In this document: in pieces, positions 43,768 to 52,623 of the stretch
Layout of the letters: the number at the start of each line of letters is the position of its first letter
Numbering within the stretch: the first letter of the stretch is position 1
Assembly (NCBI RefSeq): GCF_002007565.1
Contig: NZ_CP015625.1
Coordinates: 2,046,001 to 2,110,000, forward strand
Length of the DNA: 64,000 bases
From: Ditibartonella choladocola
GTDB taxonomy: Bacteria; Pseudomonadota; Alphaproteobacteria; Rhizobiales; Rhizobiaceae
Reading direction: 5' to 3'
Notes under the pieces: generated by a model
Told to the model about the DNA's origin: nothing
Database searches by the model: none
The model's input: only the letters and a program-made list of their open reading frames with translations
Translations under genes and position numbers: made by a program

Positions 43768-44886
43768 ATGGCTATTACATCCATCGGGGTGAACGACCCT
43801 CTGGCTGTTCGTGCCTGGTCGAAGAAACTTGCCGTCGAAGTATCGAAAGCTACCGAGATTGCGCCTTTGATCGGAACCGACACCAACAGCATTATCCAGC
43901 TTAAAGACGAAACCCAGAAAGGCGCGGGTGATACTGTCCGTTTCGGCTTGCGCACCCAGTTGACGGGCGAAGGCGTTTCGGAAGGGGTTAAACTGGAGGG
44001 CAATGAAGAAGCCCTTTCAACCTTGAATGATGCTGTTATCATCAATGAACTTGCCCATGCTGTGAGGGTGAAAAACGAGGGCACAATCGACCAGCAGCGC
44101 GTGCTTTTCGATTTGCGCAGCGAAGCCAAGGACGGTTTGACCGACTGGTATGCCGACCGTTTGTCGCTTATGTTTTTTACCCATGTTTGCGGCTATACCG
44201 CCACACAAATGAACTTTGAAGGGCGCACCATTTCATTGTCGCCGGTGCATTACGGTTTTAACCAGCCGACAGCCCCGACCGACAAGCGCATTATTCGCCC
44301 GAATGGCAAAACCACTGACGAAAGCCTTGATGAAAAAGATGTGTTCAATCTTTCTCTGGTTGATAAAGCGGTGGAGCGGGCGAAATTGGCCAATCCGCGT
44401 TTGCGCCCTGTGCGTGTCGAGGGTGATAGTGTTTATGTGCTTTACCTGCACCCGACACAAGTGACGGCATTGCGCACCAACACGGCAACCGGCCAATGGC
44501 TTGATATACAAAAAGCGGCCTATCAGGGTTCGCGCGCCAAAAACCCGATTTTTGACGGCTCGCTCGGCATGTATAACGGGGTGGTTCTGCGTGAAGCCGA
44601 ACATATTACCGAAGGTGTCAATTCTGCCGACCCGACCACGCCTGTTTCAAACACCCGCCGTGCGGTGCTTTTGGGTGCACAGGCTTCCATCGTTGCTTTC
44701 GGCAAGGACCGCGGACCAACGCGCTATAAACTGGTTGAAGAATTTTTCGACTATGAACGCGAACTCGGTGTTGCGGCAAAAACCCTGATCGGTATGAAGA
44801 AAACAAACTTCAAACTGAAAGACAGCACGATCGGCGAACAGGATTTCGCAACCATCGTCATTTCAACCTATGCCGAGCCGCTTTAA
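43768..44886 (+). CDS. Major capsid protein, N4-gp56 family
   Basis: HK97-fold shell protein. The opening (MAITSIGVNDPLAVRAWSKKLAVEVSKATEIAPLIG) and the blocks GDTVRFGLRTQLTGEGVSEG and YADRLSLMFFTHVCGYT are characteristic of N4-gp56 major capsid proteins. 372 residues, with a strong GGAGG site. A Rho-independent terminator follows 22 bases after the stop, which would give the capsid gene its own abundant short transcript. Confidence 0.94.
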   Translation: MAITSIGVNDPLAVRAWSKKLAVEVSKATEIAPLIGTDTNSIIQLKDETQKGAGDTVRFGLRTQLTGEGVSEGVKLEGNEEALSTLNDAVIINELAHAVRVKNEGTIDQQRVLFDLRSEAKDGLTDWYADRLSLMFFTHVCGYTATQMNFEGRTISLSPVHYGFNQPTAPTDKRIIRPNGKTTDESLDEKDVFNLSLVDKAVERAKLANPRLRPVRVEGDSVYVLYLHPTQVTALRTNTATGQWLDIQKAAYQGSRAKNPIFDGSLGMYNGVVLREAEHITEGVNSADPTTPVSNTRRAVLLGAQASIVAFGKDRGPTRYKLVEEFFDYERELGVAAKTLIGMKKTNFKLKDSTIGEQDFATIVISTYAEPL

Positions 44887-44907
44887 GAACGCCATTTGAA
44901 ACAACAG

Positions 44908-44938
44908 AAAAAGGGGCAAGTGCTCCTTTTTCTTTTTG
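44908..44938 (+). terminator. Rho-independent terminator after the capsid gene
   Basis: AAAAAGGGGC and GCTCCTTTTT pair into a 10-bp stem (one G-T) with loop AAGT, followed by CTTTTTG. It is placed to insulate capsid mRNA from the downstream tail genes. Confidence 0.82.
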
Positions 44939-45015
44939 TTCGACGAGCTGTTTAAAGCGCGATTTTCCCCTTTCCGTGTTTTTTAAAAAACCGGTGATTT
45001 TGTCAGAAACAAAAA

Positions 45016-45393
45016 ATGACCCATGCTTATTCTAAAGACATGCCTTCAAGCGATGATACCGACTGGATATTGATGGATTTCAATGAACCTGTCGCAGAAA
45101 GCGGGAAGGTGCGAGATACAAATGTGCAAGATATAAATGTGCGAGATATAAGAGCCGCGCCCCTTTCCCGAAAACCGGCAAAAAAAGCGAGAGTGAAAAA
45201 ACCGCAAGCGGAAACCGGAAGCACATCTCGAAACAGTGCGGAAAAAGCCGGAAAACCGAAAGCCGCGCCTTCCATACCGGCGCAAGCAACAACAACGCAA
45301 TCAACAGCCGCCGATTTGAAGACCGCAAGCGGAAAGAAGCGGCGGAGAACACCTGACCTGCCCCCCAAGAAAAACCGGAAAACAAAGGTTTAA
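45016..45393 (+). CDS. Basic, low-complexity phage protein, 125 aa
   Basis: No fold recognised. The N-terminal 30 residues are acidic (SSDDTDWILMDFNEPVAESGK). Then come three 5-residue repeats, VRDTN-VQDIN-VRDIR (DNA 45109-45153), and a Lys/Arg/Ala/Pro-rich remainder ending KKRRRTPDLPPKKNRKTKV. It could be a DNA-condensing or head-decoration protein. It is spaced 4 bases from the adaptor gene, which supports translation. No good SD site is seen. Confidence 0.55.
   Translation: MTHAYSKDMPSSDDTDWILMDFNEPVAESGKVRDTNVQDINVRDIRAAPLSRKPAKKARVKKPQAETGSTSRNSAEKAGKPKAAPSIPAQATTTQSTAADLKTASGKKRRRTPDLPPKKNRKTKV
45109..45153 (+). repeat. 15-bp in-frame repeat (three units)
   Basis: GTGCGAGATACAAAT, GTGCAAGATATAAAT and GTGCGAGATATAAGA encode VRDTN, VQDIN and VRDIR. 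The codon pattern echoes the 9-mers of the array at 39786-39902. Confidence 0.85.
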
Positions 45394-45397
45394 TATT

Positions 45398-46093
45398 ATG
45401 GCCATTATCATTACCACGACAGGGCCGATTACAAGTCTTCCCACTTCTCTCCAGCCGAAAAACAAAAACTTTTCGGATATGATTGCCATTATTCAGGATG
45501 AAATTGACGACACGACAAATGAATATATCAGCCAAATTCAGGAAGCAATCTATTCGGCCATCCGCTTTTCAGCACGGGAACCGCTTTATTTCAATGAAAC
45601 GCGCGATATTACCTTTTTGACGACTAAAAATCAGGAATGGTATGGCGCAACAACCGAAAAGGCGATTGCAAGTGCGGCCGGTATCCGCTTTGTTTTTATT
45701 GAAAAATCGGATGGAAACGCAAAAAGGCTTAGTCTCAATTCCCCGCAAGAACTTGAAAGCGCGGGTTCAGCCCATGGCGAACCTTATGCCTATTGTTATT
45801 TTTCAAAAAAACTGCGGCTCTTTCCCTGCCCTGACAAGGTTTACAAAATACGCCTGATGATTGAGCCTTACCGGCTTGAAGAAGTTTTGAAAGCCGACGA
45901 GGAAAGCCCGTGGTTTCTCGATGCGTTCGACCTTGTCAAAGCGCGGGCGAAATACGAGCTTTATAAAGATATTTTGAAAGATGCCGATAGCGCTCGAACA
46001 GCGTTTGCCGATTTTAACGAGCAGCTTTCTGCGCTTAAAGCGGAAACCTCGCGGCGCAATGGTAGCGGCAAGATCAAAGCAACGGTGTTTTAA
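45398..46093 (+). CDS. Phage head-tail adaptor (P22 gp4-like) protein
   Basis: 231 residues. It has the SDMIAIIQDEIDDTTNEYISQIQEAIYSAIRFSAREPLYFNETRDITF opening and a helical end (LVKARAKYELYKDILKDADSARTAFADFNEQLSAL) seen in podovirus proteins that sit under the portal. It directly precedes, with no gap, the DNA-stabilisation protein, the order of gp4 and gp10 in P22-like phages. The assignment rests on order and general similarity. Confidence 0.75.
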   Translation: MAIIITTTGPITSLPTSLQPKNKNFSDMIAIIQDEIDDTTNEYISQIQEAIYSAIRFSAREPLYFNETRDITFLTTKNQEWYGATTEKAIASAAGIRFVFIEKSDGNAKRLSLNSPQELESAGSAHGEPYAYCYFSKKLRLFPCPDKVYKIRLMIEPYRLEEVLKADEESPWFLDAFDLVKARAKYELYKDILKDADSARTAFADFNEQLSALKAETSRRNGSGKIKATVF

Positions 46094-47560
46094 ATGACAT
46101 TTTTAACCATAGCCGAATATCGCCCCGACATTGCCGACATCAATAGCGACTATAGCGATGATATATTGAATGTTTTGCCAGCCGACGGCAGTTATATTCC
46201 AATGCCCGGCTTCAAAGCGTTTTCCAAGCCGTTTCCGGAAAAGCCTTATGGAGCCTATGCTGCACGGTCGCTTGACGGAACAACCTCGGTTTTTGCGGGA
46301 ACGGCAAAAAAACTTTTTGTCCTAGACAATACCGATCTTTCCTGGCGCGACATCACTCAAACGGGAAAAATCTATTCCGCTTCCGATGAGGCACGCTGGT
46401 CTTTTGCTTCTTTCGGCAATTATATTATCGCGGTCAACAAAAACGACCCGCCACAGGTTTTCGAGCTGAACCGTTCGGCAAAATTCCGCAATCTTGGCGG
46501 AAATCCGCCACGGGCGGGAGCTGTCAAAGTGTGGGGCGATTTTGTTTGTCTCATGCAATTGCCGGATAATCCCAACCGCGTTTACTGGTCGGGGTTGAAT
46601 GATGCGGAATTCTGGACGGTGGGAGAAAAGTCTTGCGACTATCAGGATTTTCCGGATGGCGGCAGTGTTCAAGGATCGAGTGAAGCAACCAACCCGATTA
46701 TTTTTTTGCAATCGGCGATTTATCGCGGCACATTCATTCCCGGTTCCGACATCATATTTTCGTTCCAGAAAATTCATGACAAACGTGGAGCTAAATCATC
46801 CAATTCGATCAGCAGTCGCGGAGAATTTTCCTTTTATGCCGATGAAGGCGGATTTTTCCAGATTACAAGCGATGGCGCGGTGATACCTATCGGCTTTGAA
46901 AAAATCGACCGCTCGGTCTTTACCCGCATGAATGCCAATAATCTTGCCGAAATGTTCTGCGCAATCGACCCTTTCTATAACCGCGTTTATTGGGCGATGG
47001 ATTATAACGGTTCGGGCGTGATGAACGAATTGATGGTTTATGACTGGGGCCTGCAAAAATGGACGGTTATCAACATTGCGGCAAGCAGCATCATGCCGAT
47101 TTATACAAGCGGTTACACGCTGGACGGGCTTGATAATATTTCAACTATTCTGGAAAATTTGCCGTTTTCGCTGGATAGCAAAATCTGGCAAGGCGGTGCG
47201 CCCATTCTCGGCGCTTTTTCAGTTGATTACCGTTTGGGTTCCTTTTCGGGAGAAGCAATGGAGGCAATTGTTTCCTCGCAGGAAATTGCAGCCCCCAATG
47301 GTGATATAAACCGGCTGGAAAATGTTATTGCACAAATAGACACGAATGAAGCCTTGCTTGCAATTGGTGCAAGAATGCGGAGAAACCCGCAAGAACCGGT
47401 AAAATGGTCGGCAGAGAAAACCGCCTCTTACAATACCGGCCGTTACCATGGTCGCTCACGGGCGCGTTTTCACAAATTTCGCCTGCGTGTTCCGGCAGGG
47501 GAAAAATGGTCGCATATTGCAGGCTTCAATGTCGATTTTACAAGAGCCGGAAAAAGATGA
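46094..47560 (+). CDS. Packaged-DNA stabilisation protein (P22 gp10-like)
   Basis: 488 residues, mostly beta-propeller-like repeats (FAGTAKKLFVLDNTDLSWRDIT, WSFASFGNYIIAVNKNDPPQVFEL, VYWSGLNDAEFWTVGEKSCDYQDFPDGG). These are the signatures of phage stabilisation or tail-hub proteins that plug the portal after packaging. The stop of the adaptor gene is immediately followed by its ATG. The next gene overlaps its stop by four bases. P22 gp10 is the best-known counterpart. Confidence 0.85.
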   Translation: MTFLTIAEYRPDIADINSDYSDDILNVLPADGSYIPMPGFKAFSKPFPEKPYGAYAARSLDGTTSVFAGTAKKLFVLDNTDLSWRDITQTGKIYSASDEARWSFASFGNYIIAVNKNDPPQVFELNRSAKFRNLGGNPPRAGAVKVWGDFVCLMQLPDNPNRVYWSGLNDAEFWTVGEKSCDYQDFPDGGSVQGSSEATNPIIFLQSAIYRGTFIPGSDIIFSFQKIHDKRGAKSSNSISSRGEFSFYADEGGFFQITSDGAVIPIGFEKIDRSVFTRMNANNLAEMFCAIDPFYNRVYWAMDYNGSGVMNELMVYDWGLQKWTVINIAASSIMPIYTSGYTLDGLDNISTILENLPFSLDSKIWQGGAPILGAFSVDYRLGSFSGEAMEAIVSSQEIAAPNGDINRLENVIAQIDTNEALLAIGARMRRNPQEPVKWSAEKTASYNTGRYHGRSRARFHKFRLRVPAGEKWSHIAGFNVDFTRAGKR

Positions 47561-48000
47561 GCTATAAAATCTATCTCACCGAAAACTGGCCTTATGAGCG
47601 GATGAAACGCTATAGCGGCGATCTCACAGAGGCGATGAAGAAAATCGCCCGTCGTTTTCCCGACGACATATCGTTTCAAACAATGGCAGAAGAAATTGCA
47701 AGTGGCGAGCGGCAATTATGGATCATTGTTGACGAGAAAGAAAACTTTGTAGCCTTCGTCACCTCGCATATCGAAATTCTGGCGAGCGGGAAAAAACGTG
47801 TCGAACTCCTCGAACTTGCCGGTCACGGCGGCGAGAAAATAGCCGATATGATCGAACCGATAGAAGAATGGGCAAAAACCATCGGCGCATCCGAAATTTG
47901 CCCCATCGGTCGCATCGGCTGGTCAAAAATCATGCGCGCACATGGCTATAGGCCAAGCGTGGTCAAATATCGAAAGGAATTGAACAATGGGCGGAAGTAG
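47557..48000 (+). CDS. Phage GNAT-like acetyltransferase fold protein
   Basis: 147 residues. It looks like a divergent GNAT: SGERQLWIIVDEKENFVAFVTSHIEIL (beta strands 2-4), LLELAGHGGEKIADMIEPIEEWAKTIGA (pyrophosphate loop and helix) and GWSKIMRAHGYRPSVVKYRKEL (C-terminal strand). Similar proteins occur between the stabilisation and tail genes of podovirus-like elements. The ATG at 47557 overlaps the previous stop (ATGA). Whether it acetylates anything is unknown. Confidence 0.72.
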   Translation: MSYKIYLTENWPYERMKRYSGDLTEAMKKIARRFPDDISFQTMAEEIASGERQLWIIVDEKENFVAFVTSHIEILASGKKRVELLELAGHGGEKIADMIEPIEEWAKTIGASEICPIGRIGWSKIMRAHGYRPSVVKYRKELNNGRK

Positions 48001-49036
48001 CGGAAAAGGCGCAAAAACCACACAAACGAAGACCGAGACATCAGCCCCGCCGGAATGGGCGGCACCACTCTTCAAGCGCTCGGCCAAAGATGCCATGGAC
48101 CTTTATAATTCCGGTCAGGGTGGCAATGTTTATCAAGGCTCGCGGGTGGCCGATTTAAGTGACACAACAAAAAATGCCATTAGCGGGCTTGGAAACGCCA
48201 CCGCCAATTATGGCAACAGCTATTTGCAAGGTCTTGCAGGCGGCAAAAATGCGAGTGGCCAGAACCTTGCCGATATGGCTTCAGGAAAAATGGTGGGGGG
48301 AAACACAGCCTATAATCAGGCTCTACAAAACACACTTGATAACACCGCCACCACCATCAACAGTCAAATGAGTGGTGCTGGCCGTTATGGTTCGGGCGCC
48401 CATAGCGGTGTTCTGTCTCGACAATTGGGACAGGCTGCAACAAGTGCACTTTCCAACCAGTATAATCAGGATGTTGGAAATATGCTCAATGCCAATGAAC
48501 TTATCGACAGGGCAAACAATAACCAGCTTTCGGCCGCAAGCAATTATTTTCAAGGGCAAGGCAATAATCTTCTCAATGCTTTGAAAGGCGGCACAATCCT
48601 TGACCAGAACAACCAGCAAAAACTTGATGCGGCGCGTGACCAATGGAATGAAGAAGATAATCGTGGCTGGAACCGGCTTGCCATGCTTTTAAGTGCGGCT
48701 CAGGGAGCGGCCGGAAATTACGGAACGTCAAGCGGAACGCAAACAACAAAACAACAGAATGGTGCGCTCACCACAATAGGAAACGGTTTGGGTGCGCTGT
48801 CATCGCTTTTTGGTCTCTCGGACCAACGCACAAAAGAAAATATCCGCTATGCGGGCAAACGCAACGGCTACAATGTCTATGATTTCAATTATATCGGAAG
48901 GGCTGAACGCTATCGCGGTGTTATTGCGCAAGAAATCCTTAAAACCGACCCCGATAAAGTTGTGATCCACCCCGAAAGCGGATTGTTAATGGTCAATTAC
49001 AACAAGCTCGGATTTCCTATGGAAAGGCTTCAATGA
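47987..49036 (+). CDS. Tail protein with C-terminal S74 intramolecular chaperone domain
   Basis: 349 residues. The middle (100-260) is low-complexity helical and rich in N, Q, G, A and S, like phage ejection or tail-needle proteins. The C-terminus SDQRTKENIRYAGKRNGYNVYDFNYIG, then YRGVIAQEI and GLLMVNYNKLGF, is the peptidase S74 (endosialidase-type chaperone) domain, including the SD-R-K-ENI motif and the conserved Ser-Asp cleavage position. It overlaps the acetyltransferase gene by 14 bases. Likely a tail fibre or ejection protein that trims itself after trimerising. Confidence 0.85.
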   Translation: MGGSSGKGAKTTQTKTETSAPPEWAAPLFKRSAKDAMDLYNSGQGGNVYQGSRVADLSDTTKNAISGLGNATANYGNSYLQGLAGGKNASGQNLADMASGKMVGGNTAYNQALQNTLDNTATTINSQMSGAGRYGSGAHSGVLSRQLGQAATSALSNQYNQDVGNMLNANELIDRANNNQLSAASNYFQGQGNNLLNALKGGTILDQNNQQKLDAARDQWNEEDNRGWNRLAMLLSAAQGAAGNYGTSSGTQTTKQQNGALTTIGNGLGALSSLFGLSDQRTKENIRYAGKRNGYNVYDFNYIGRAERYRGVIAQEILKTDPDKVVIHPESGLLMVNYNKLGFPMERLQ

Positions 49037-49227
49037 AGAATTGGCGTTGTGTTATCCGCCGGATCTTCGCTATCGTCCTGTTTCATCCCCATCAGTAAAA
49101 CCGATTTGGTGATATTTAAAAGCATTTCAAATATAAGGAAGATAATTCAAATTAACTTCAATATAGCGTTAAAAATAAAATTGAAGGAAATCTCAAAAAC
49201 AACAAGAACAAGCCGTTGTCTCCGGAT

Positions 49228-49761
49228 TCATTTTAGACACATTTTACTATCATAAATAAAATTCGCCTTTTCACCCTTATAAGTATAGATAATGTTCAAT
49301 TGATCGACCGTGTCATTTGCCGAAATAATATCACAGCCGACCGAACGAACTTGACTATTGAGAAAATCAAGCCTCGTTTCCCAAGTTTGTACGACATAAT
49401 CCTTTGCCGATATTGGTTCACGCGGATCTACAAGTATCAAGTAGACATCATAACCCCGCTCATTTGCCTCGACATCGGCATATTTAACCAGCCTGTCGGA
49501 TTGATAAAAAGGCTTGAAGTTTATAGAAAAATATTGAGATCTGTTTTTCTTATATCTATTTGTGCGTCCGTCAGCGATACACATATATAGATATGCCGGT
49601 ATCGAAATACATATAATACAAATGACCATTAGAAATAGATGATTGGACATCAATTCCGTTTTCTTTAAAATTCTGCTGAAAATGAAGAAAAGAATTTTCT
49701 CGATAACGAGAATACCCAATATAATAGCCAAATATTCAAAGAGTTCGTCGATGAATTCCAC
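49228..49761 (-). CDS. Accessory membrane protein, 177 aa (moron pair, copy A)
   Basis: Two hydrophobic segments (YLAIILGILVIEKILFFIF and LFLMVICIICISIPAYLYMCI) precede a soluble domain: INFKPFYQSDRLVKYADVEANERGYDVYLILVDPREPISAKDYVVQTW, ending YDSKMCLK. It is encoded against the phage late genes in AT-rich DNA and has a paralogue 260 bases away (50019-50573). Not recognised as a family. The layout is typical of a prophage moron expressed in lysogens, perhaps exclusion or host-surface related. Confidence 0.65.
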   Translation of the reverse strand: MEFIDELFEYLAIILGILVIEKILFFIFSRILKKTELMSNHLFLMVICIICISIPAYLYMCIADGRTNRYKKNRSQYFSINFKPFYQSDRLVKYADVEANERGYDVYLILVDPREPISAKDYVVQTWETRLDFLNSQVRSVGCDIISANDTVDQLNIIYTYKGEKANFIYDSKMCLK

Positions 49762-50018
49762 GGGATCAAGTCCGGCAAGTTTAAAATATGTCGTTACTTA
49801 CACGTGGCATCGACGGCTTTCAATAGAAGGTGCAACGCTTTCGCCATTGTGTCCAACGCGTACCTTATTTTTATCGTCTTATAAGAAGAGAGAAAACGGC
49901 TCGTTTAGAACAACCCTAAGTTCGCTTTTTTAATGTGTGTTTTGTTCAAAACATAACAGGAGATGTTTCAAGAACAATGTTTACGTGAAATGGAACCCTG
50001 CTATGCAATAGATCAAGA

Positions 50019-50573
50019 TTAATGGCTGCTTTGTTTTTCACATGCTTTTCGATCGTATAAAAATGTGGCTTCCTCGTCATTATAAGAATAAATAATCAAA
50101 ATATAGCCCAGCTCTTTAAAATTGCCGGATAAATTGCAGGCAAGAGAGCGACCTTTATAATCAAGAAAATCCTTCCTTTCTGCCAATGTTTTTTCAACGT
50201 AATCCTTGGCATCCATCGGTTTTTCAGGGGGAACAAGATATAAATAAATTTGATAACCGGATGAGCCAGACAAAGTGTGTTCGTGATCTACGAGTTTGTC
50301 CGATTTATAAAAAGGTGTGAAGTCAGGATTCGGGTTTTGGCTAAAGTCAAGAATGTTCGCGATTAAAGGGTCATCAAATACATCGTAAGCTACAAACAAA
50401 GATGTCGCCAGACAAAACCAGAAAACAACTATTGAATAATTGGCAGGCTTTAAATTATTTTTTTCAAATGCCGGTTTGAATGGCAAAGACAGAAGATATG
50501 CACAAAATATTATTATAACCAATAATATAAGAAAAACTAAAAAGTCAAAGATAAGGTCAAATATAAATTCCAC
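50019..50573 (-). CDS. Accessory membrane protein, 184 aa (moron pair, copy B)
   Basis: Paralogue of the 49228-49761 product, with the same architecture: two membrane segments, then FTPFYKSDKLVDHEHTLSGSSGYQIYLYLVPPEKPMDAKDYVEKTLAERKDFLDYKGRSLACNL, ending LYDRKAC. The shared pattern is F-(K/T)-PFY-(Q/K)-SD-(R/K)-LV, then GY-(D/Q)-(V/I)-YL, then AKDYV, and a final Cys. Both copies keep full reading frames despite strong divergence, so both are probably functional. Confidence 0.65.
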   Translation of the reverse strand: MEFIFDLIFDFLVFLILLVIIIFCAYLLSLPFKPAFEKNNLKPANYSIVVFWFCLATSLFVAYDVFDDPLIANILDFSQNPNPDFTPFYKSDKLVDHEHTLSGSSGYQIYLYLVPPEKPMDAKDYVEKTLAERKDFLDYKGRSLACNLSGNFKELGYILIIYSYNDEEATFLYDRKACEKQSSH

Positions 50574-51118
50574 TGGTTCGGCTCTTTAATTTCGGAATAT
50601 TCGATTTCTTATAACTGCTTTTACTCGCTTTCAATAGCCAGTAAAACATGCTTTATGGTTCTTTTGGAAAGCCCCCCACGAATGAGAGCGGCTTGTTCTT
50701 GTTTGCTGCCCCCAAAAAATGAAGATTACCGCTGCTCGTTTTTAAAACAGTTTCATAGTGTTTTTGGACTTGTCTTTTTTGAAGATAGAATAGGATTTCC
50801 TAAACGCCGATTTACAAATTTTCTTGGAAAAACAACCGGTGGCATTCTGGAGCCGTGCCAAACCTTATGTAAATCTCGCAAGCTCTATCAGACAAATAAC
50901 GGAATTTAAAATAGCGTTGAACGCGCTTCTATTTTTAACAATTTTTCGCGTTTTAGAATGCGTTTTAGTGAAAAGGCGGCAAATGGCTTGACACCCCGCC
51001 AGCCTAGCCTTCTCGACCTTTAAATTTATCACTCAAAACCGGTCAATAGACATTGCCAGAACGCTCCGGAAAAACCGGAAGCGCGAATGAAAAATTCCAC
51101 CCGAATGGAGGCTACCTC
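50574..51118. other. Spacer before the tail genes
   Basis: No intact gene. The minus strand at 50609-50710 reads GGSKQEQAALIRGGLSKRTI, then KHVLLAIESE and a stop, a protein-like fragment that may be the tail end of a decayed gene in front of copy B. Confidence 0.4.
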
Positions 51119-51514
51119 ATGAATTCACATTCTTTTTTTAATTTTTGGGCTAACCGCCCGTCCACTAACAATGCGCCTGTGCTCGGCTCGATTGGCCCCT
51201 TGGGATTTGGTGGGCAAAACTTTAAAACCGACCCATCCGCCCCTTCCCGTGAAGCGGGCGATAACAATAGAGATAATCCTTCCGCTCCCACCACCGCTTA
51301 CGGATTACTGGAAGACGGGCAAACGCAAAAAGGCCTTGAAAAAGGCGTCGGTTCACTTGCCAATGCATTGATTGCCCTCGGCAATGTTGACGCACCGCAG
51401 ACAAGCTCGATGCAACTAAAACCGGTGCGTGGCCCGTCAACCGAGCAATCGCAGGCACTTTTGCGCCTTTTATCAAACATGCAGTCGAAAACCAATAATG
51501 GAGGAATGTTATGA
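51119..51514 (+). CDS. Small phage structural protein, 131 aa
   Basis: Unrecognised. Begins MNSHSFFNFWANRPSTNNAPVL and is rich in Gly, Asn, Pro, Ser and Gln, with one helical stretch (GLEKGVGSLANALIALGNVD) and a C-terminal helix (TEQSQALLRLLSNMQ). The ATG at 51119 has TGGAGG eight bases upstream. The stop overlaps the collar gene start (ATGA), so the pair is co-translated. Probably a minor tail or fibre-attachment protein. Confidence 0.65.
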   Translation: MNSHSFFNFWANRPSTNNAPVLGSIGPLGFGGQNFKTDPSAPSREAGDNNRDNPSAPTTAYGLLEDGQTQKGLEKGVGSLANALIALGNVDAPQTSSMQLKPVRGPSTEQSQALLRLLSNMQSKTNNGGML

Positions 51515-52452
51515 GTTCGATTTATGATTGGTCACTTTCGGCGGCAAGCAATGCCAATGCCGACAATATTATCAACTGGACAGAGGGGCAGCCGCCAAGC
51601 ACAGTCAACAATTCCGCCCGCTCGATGATGCAGCGTGTGCGCGAATATATGTGCGATATTGGCGGCGATGTTACTGTCGAAGGATCCTCTTCTCGCATTG
51701 CCATTCAGTCGAAAACACCGGTAACTGCTTATATCAATGGCATAACATTGCGGTTTCGCGCACTCGGTGTGAATATCGAGCAACCGATGATAAGCCTCAA
51801 CAATATTGATTATAAGCCGGTTTTCAAGGCAACCTATCAGGGGGTAAAACCCTTGGAAAGTGGGGATATTCAGACCGGCGCTCTCTATGAAATTGTCTTT
51901 TGCAGTTTATTGAACAATGGAAGCGGCGGCTGGTTTTTGTCTTCACCGACACCTCAACAATCAACGCCGGCAGGTATTATTTCAATGTTCGGTGCGCCGA
52001 CCGCACCCGCCGGATGGATACCATGCGACGGTCGCTTATTATCAAGAACTCAATATGGCGCACTCTTTTCAGCGATTGGCGAATGGTGGGGAAAAGGCGA
52101 CGGGCAAACAACCTTTGCCGTTCCGGATTTGCGCGGTGTTTTTCTACGCGGAACAGATGCCGGTAAGAATATCGACCCCAACCGTGCCTTTGCCTCTTTT
52201 CAGGATAGCCAGAACAAATGGCACAGCCATTCAGGCTCGGTCGGTGAGGCTGGCGAACACAACCATAGTTATACCCGTTGGGTGCACAAAGGTGAAGGGC
52301 CGGACGGCAAAAATGGCTGGAGCTGGTTTGCAGAAACAACCGATTACACCGCAATGTCGGGCAGACACAGCCACAGTCTCACCATCAATGCTGACGGCGG
52401 CAATGAAGCACGACCTGTCAATGTCGCTATCCAATACATCATCAAGGCCTGA
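51511..52452 (+). CDS. Tail-collar domain fibre protein
   Basis: 313 residues. The N-terminal ~55 residues (YDWSLSAASNANADNIINWTEGQPPSTVNNSARSMMQRVREY) are a tail-attachment module common in alphaproteobacterial prophage fibres. The Tail_Collar domain (PF07484) is plain at 150-220: PAGIISMFGAPTAPAGWIPCDGR, YGALFSAIGEWWGKGDGQTTFAVPDLRGVFLRG. The His-rich end (HSHSGSVGEAGEHNHSY, GRHSHSLTI) resembles metal-binding fibre tips. It sits in the tail module with a small gene and a second fibre gene downstream. Confidence 0.88.
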   Translation: MSSIYDWSLSAASNANADNIINWTEGQPPSTVNNSARSMMQRVREYMCDIGGDVTVEGSSSRIAIQSKTPVTAYINGITLRFRALGVNIEQPMISLNNIDYKPVFKATYQGVKPLESGDIQTGALYEIVFCSLLNNGSGGWFLSSPTPQQSTPAGIISMFGAPTAPAGWIPCDGRLLSRTQYGALFSAIGEWWGKGDGQTTFAVPDLRGVFLRGTDAGKNIDPNRAFASFQDSQNKWHSHSGSVGEAGEHNHSYTRWVHKGEGPDGKNGWSWFAETTDYTAMSGRHSHSLTINADGGNEARPVNVAIQYIIKA

Positions 52453-52455
52453 ACA

Positions 52456-52623
52456 ATGGATGAACAACCTTTTGCAATATCCGGCGTGAAAGAACCGGAA
52501 AAAATCCGGATTTTAATTTACGCCAATAATCATACAGCTCATGTACCACTTTCCTCGCTCACAAAGCCTCTCGAAACGAGATTGGAGGAAATTGAAAAAC
52601 GTTTGGACAAAATGGGGGTTTAA
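52456..52623 (+). CDS. Small tail-module protein, 55 aa
   Basis: Reads MDEQPFAISGVKEPEKIRIL, then IYANNHTAHVPLSSLTKPLETRLEEIEKRLDKMGV. It starts 3 bases after the collar stop, and its TAA is directly followed by the ATG of the next fibre gene (TAAATG). The C-terminal helix (LETRLEEIEKRLDKM) is a short coiled coil, so it could oligomerise with the fibre. The tight coupling on both sides is strong evidence that it is translated. Confidence 0.8.
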   Translation: MDEQPFAISGVKEPEKIRILIYANNHTAHVPLSSLTKPLETRLEEIEKRLDKMGV

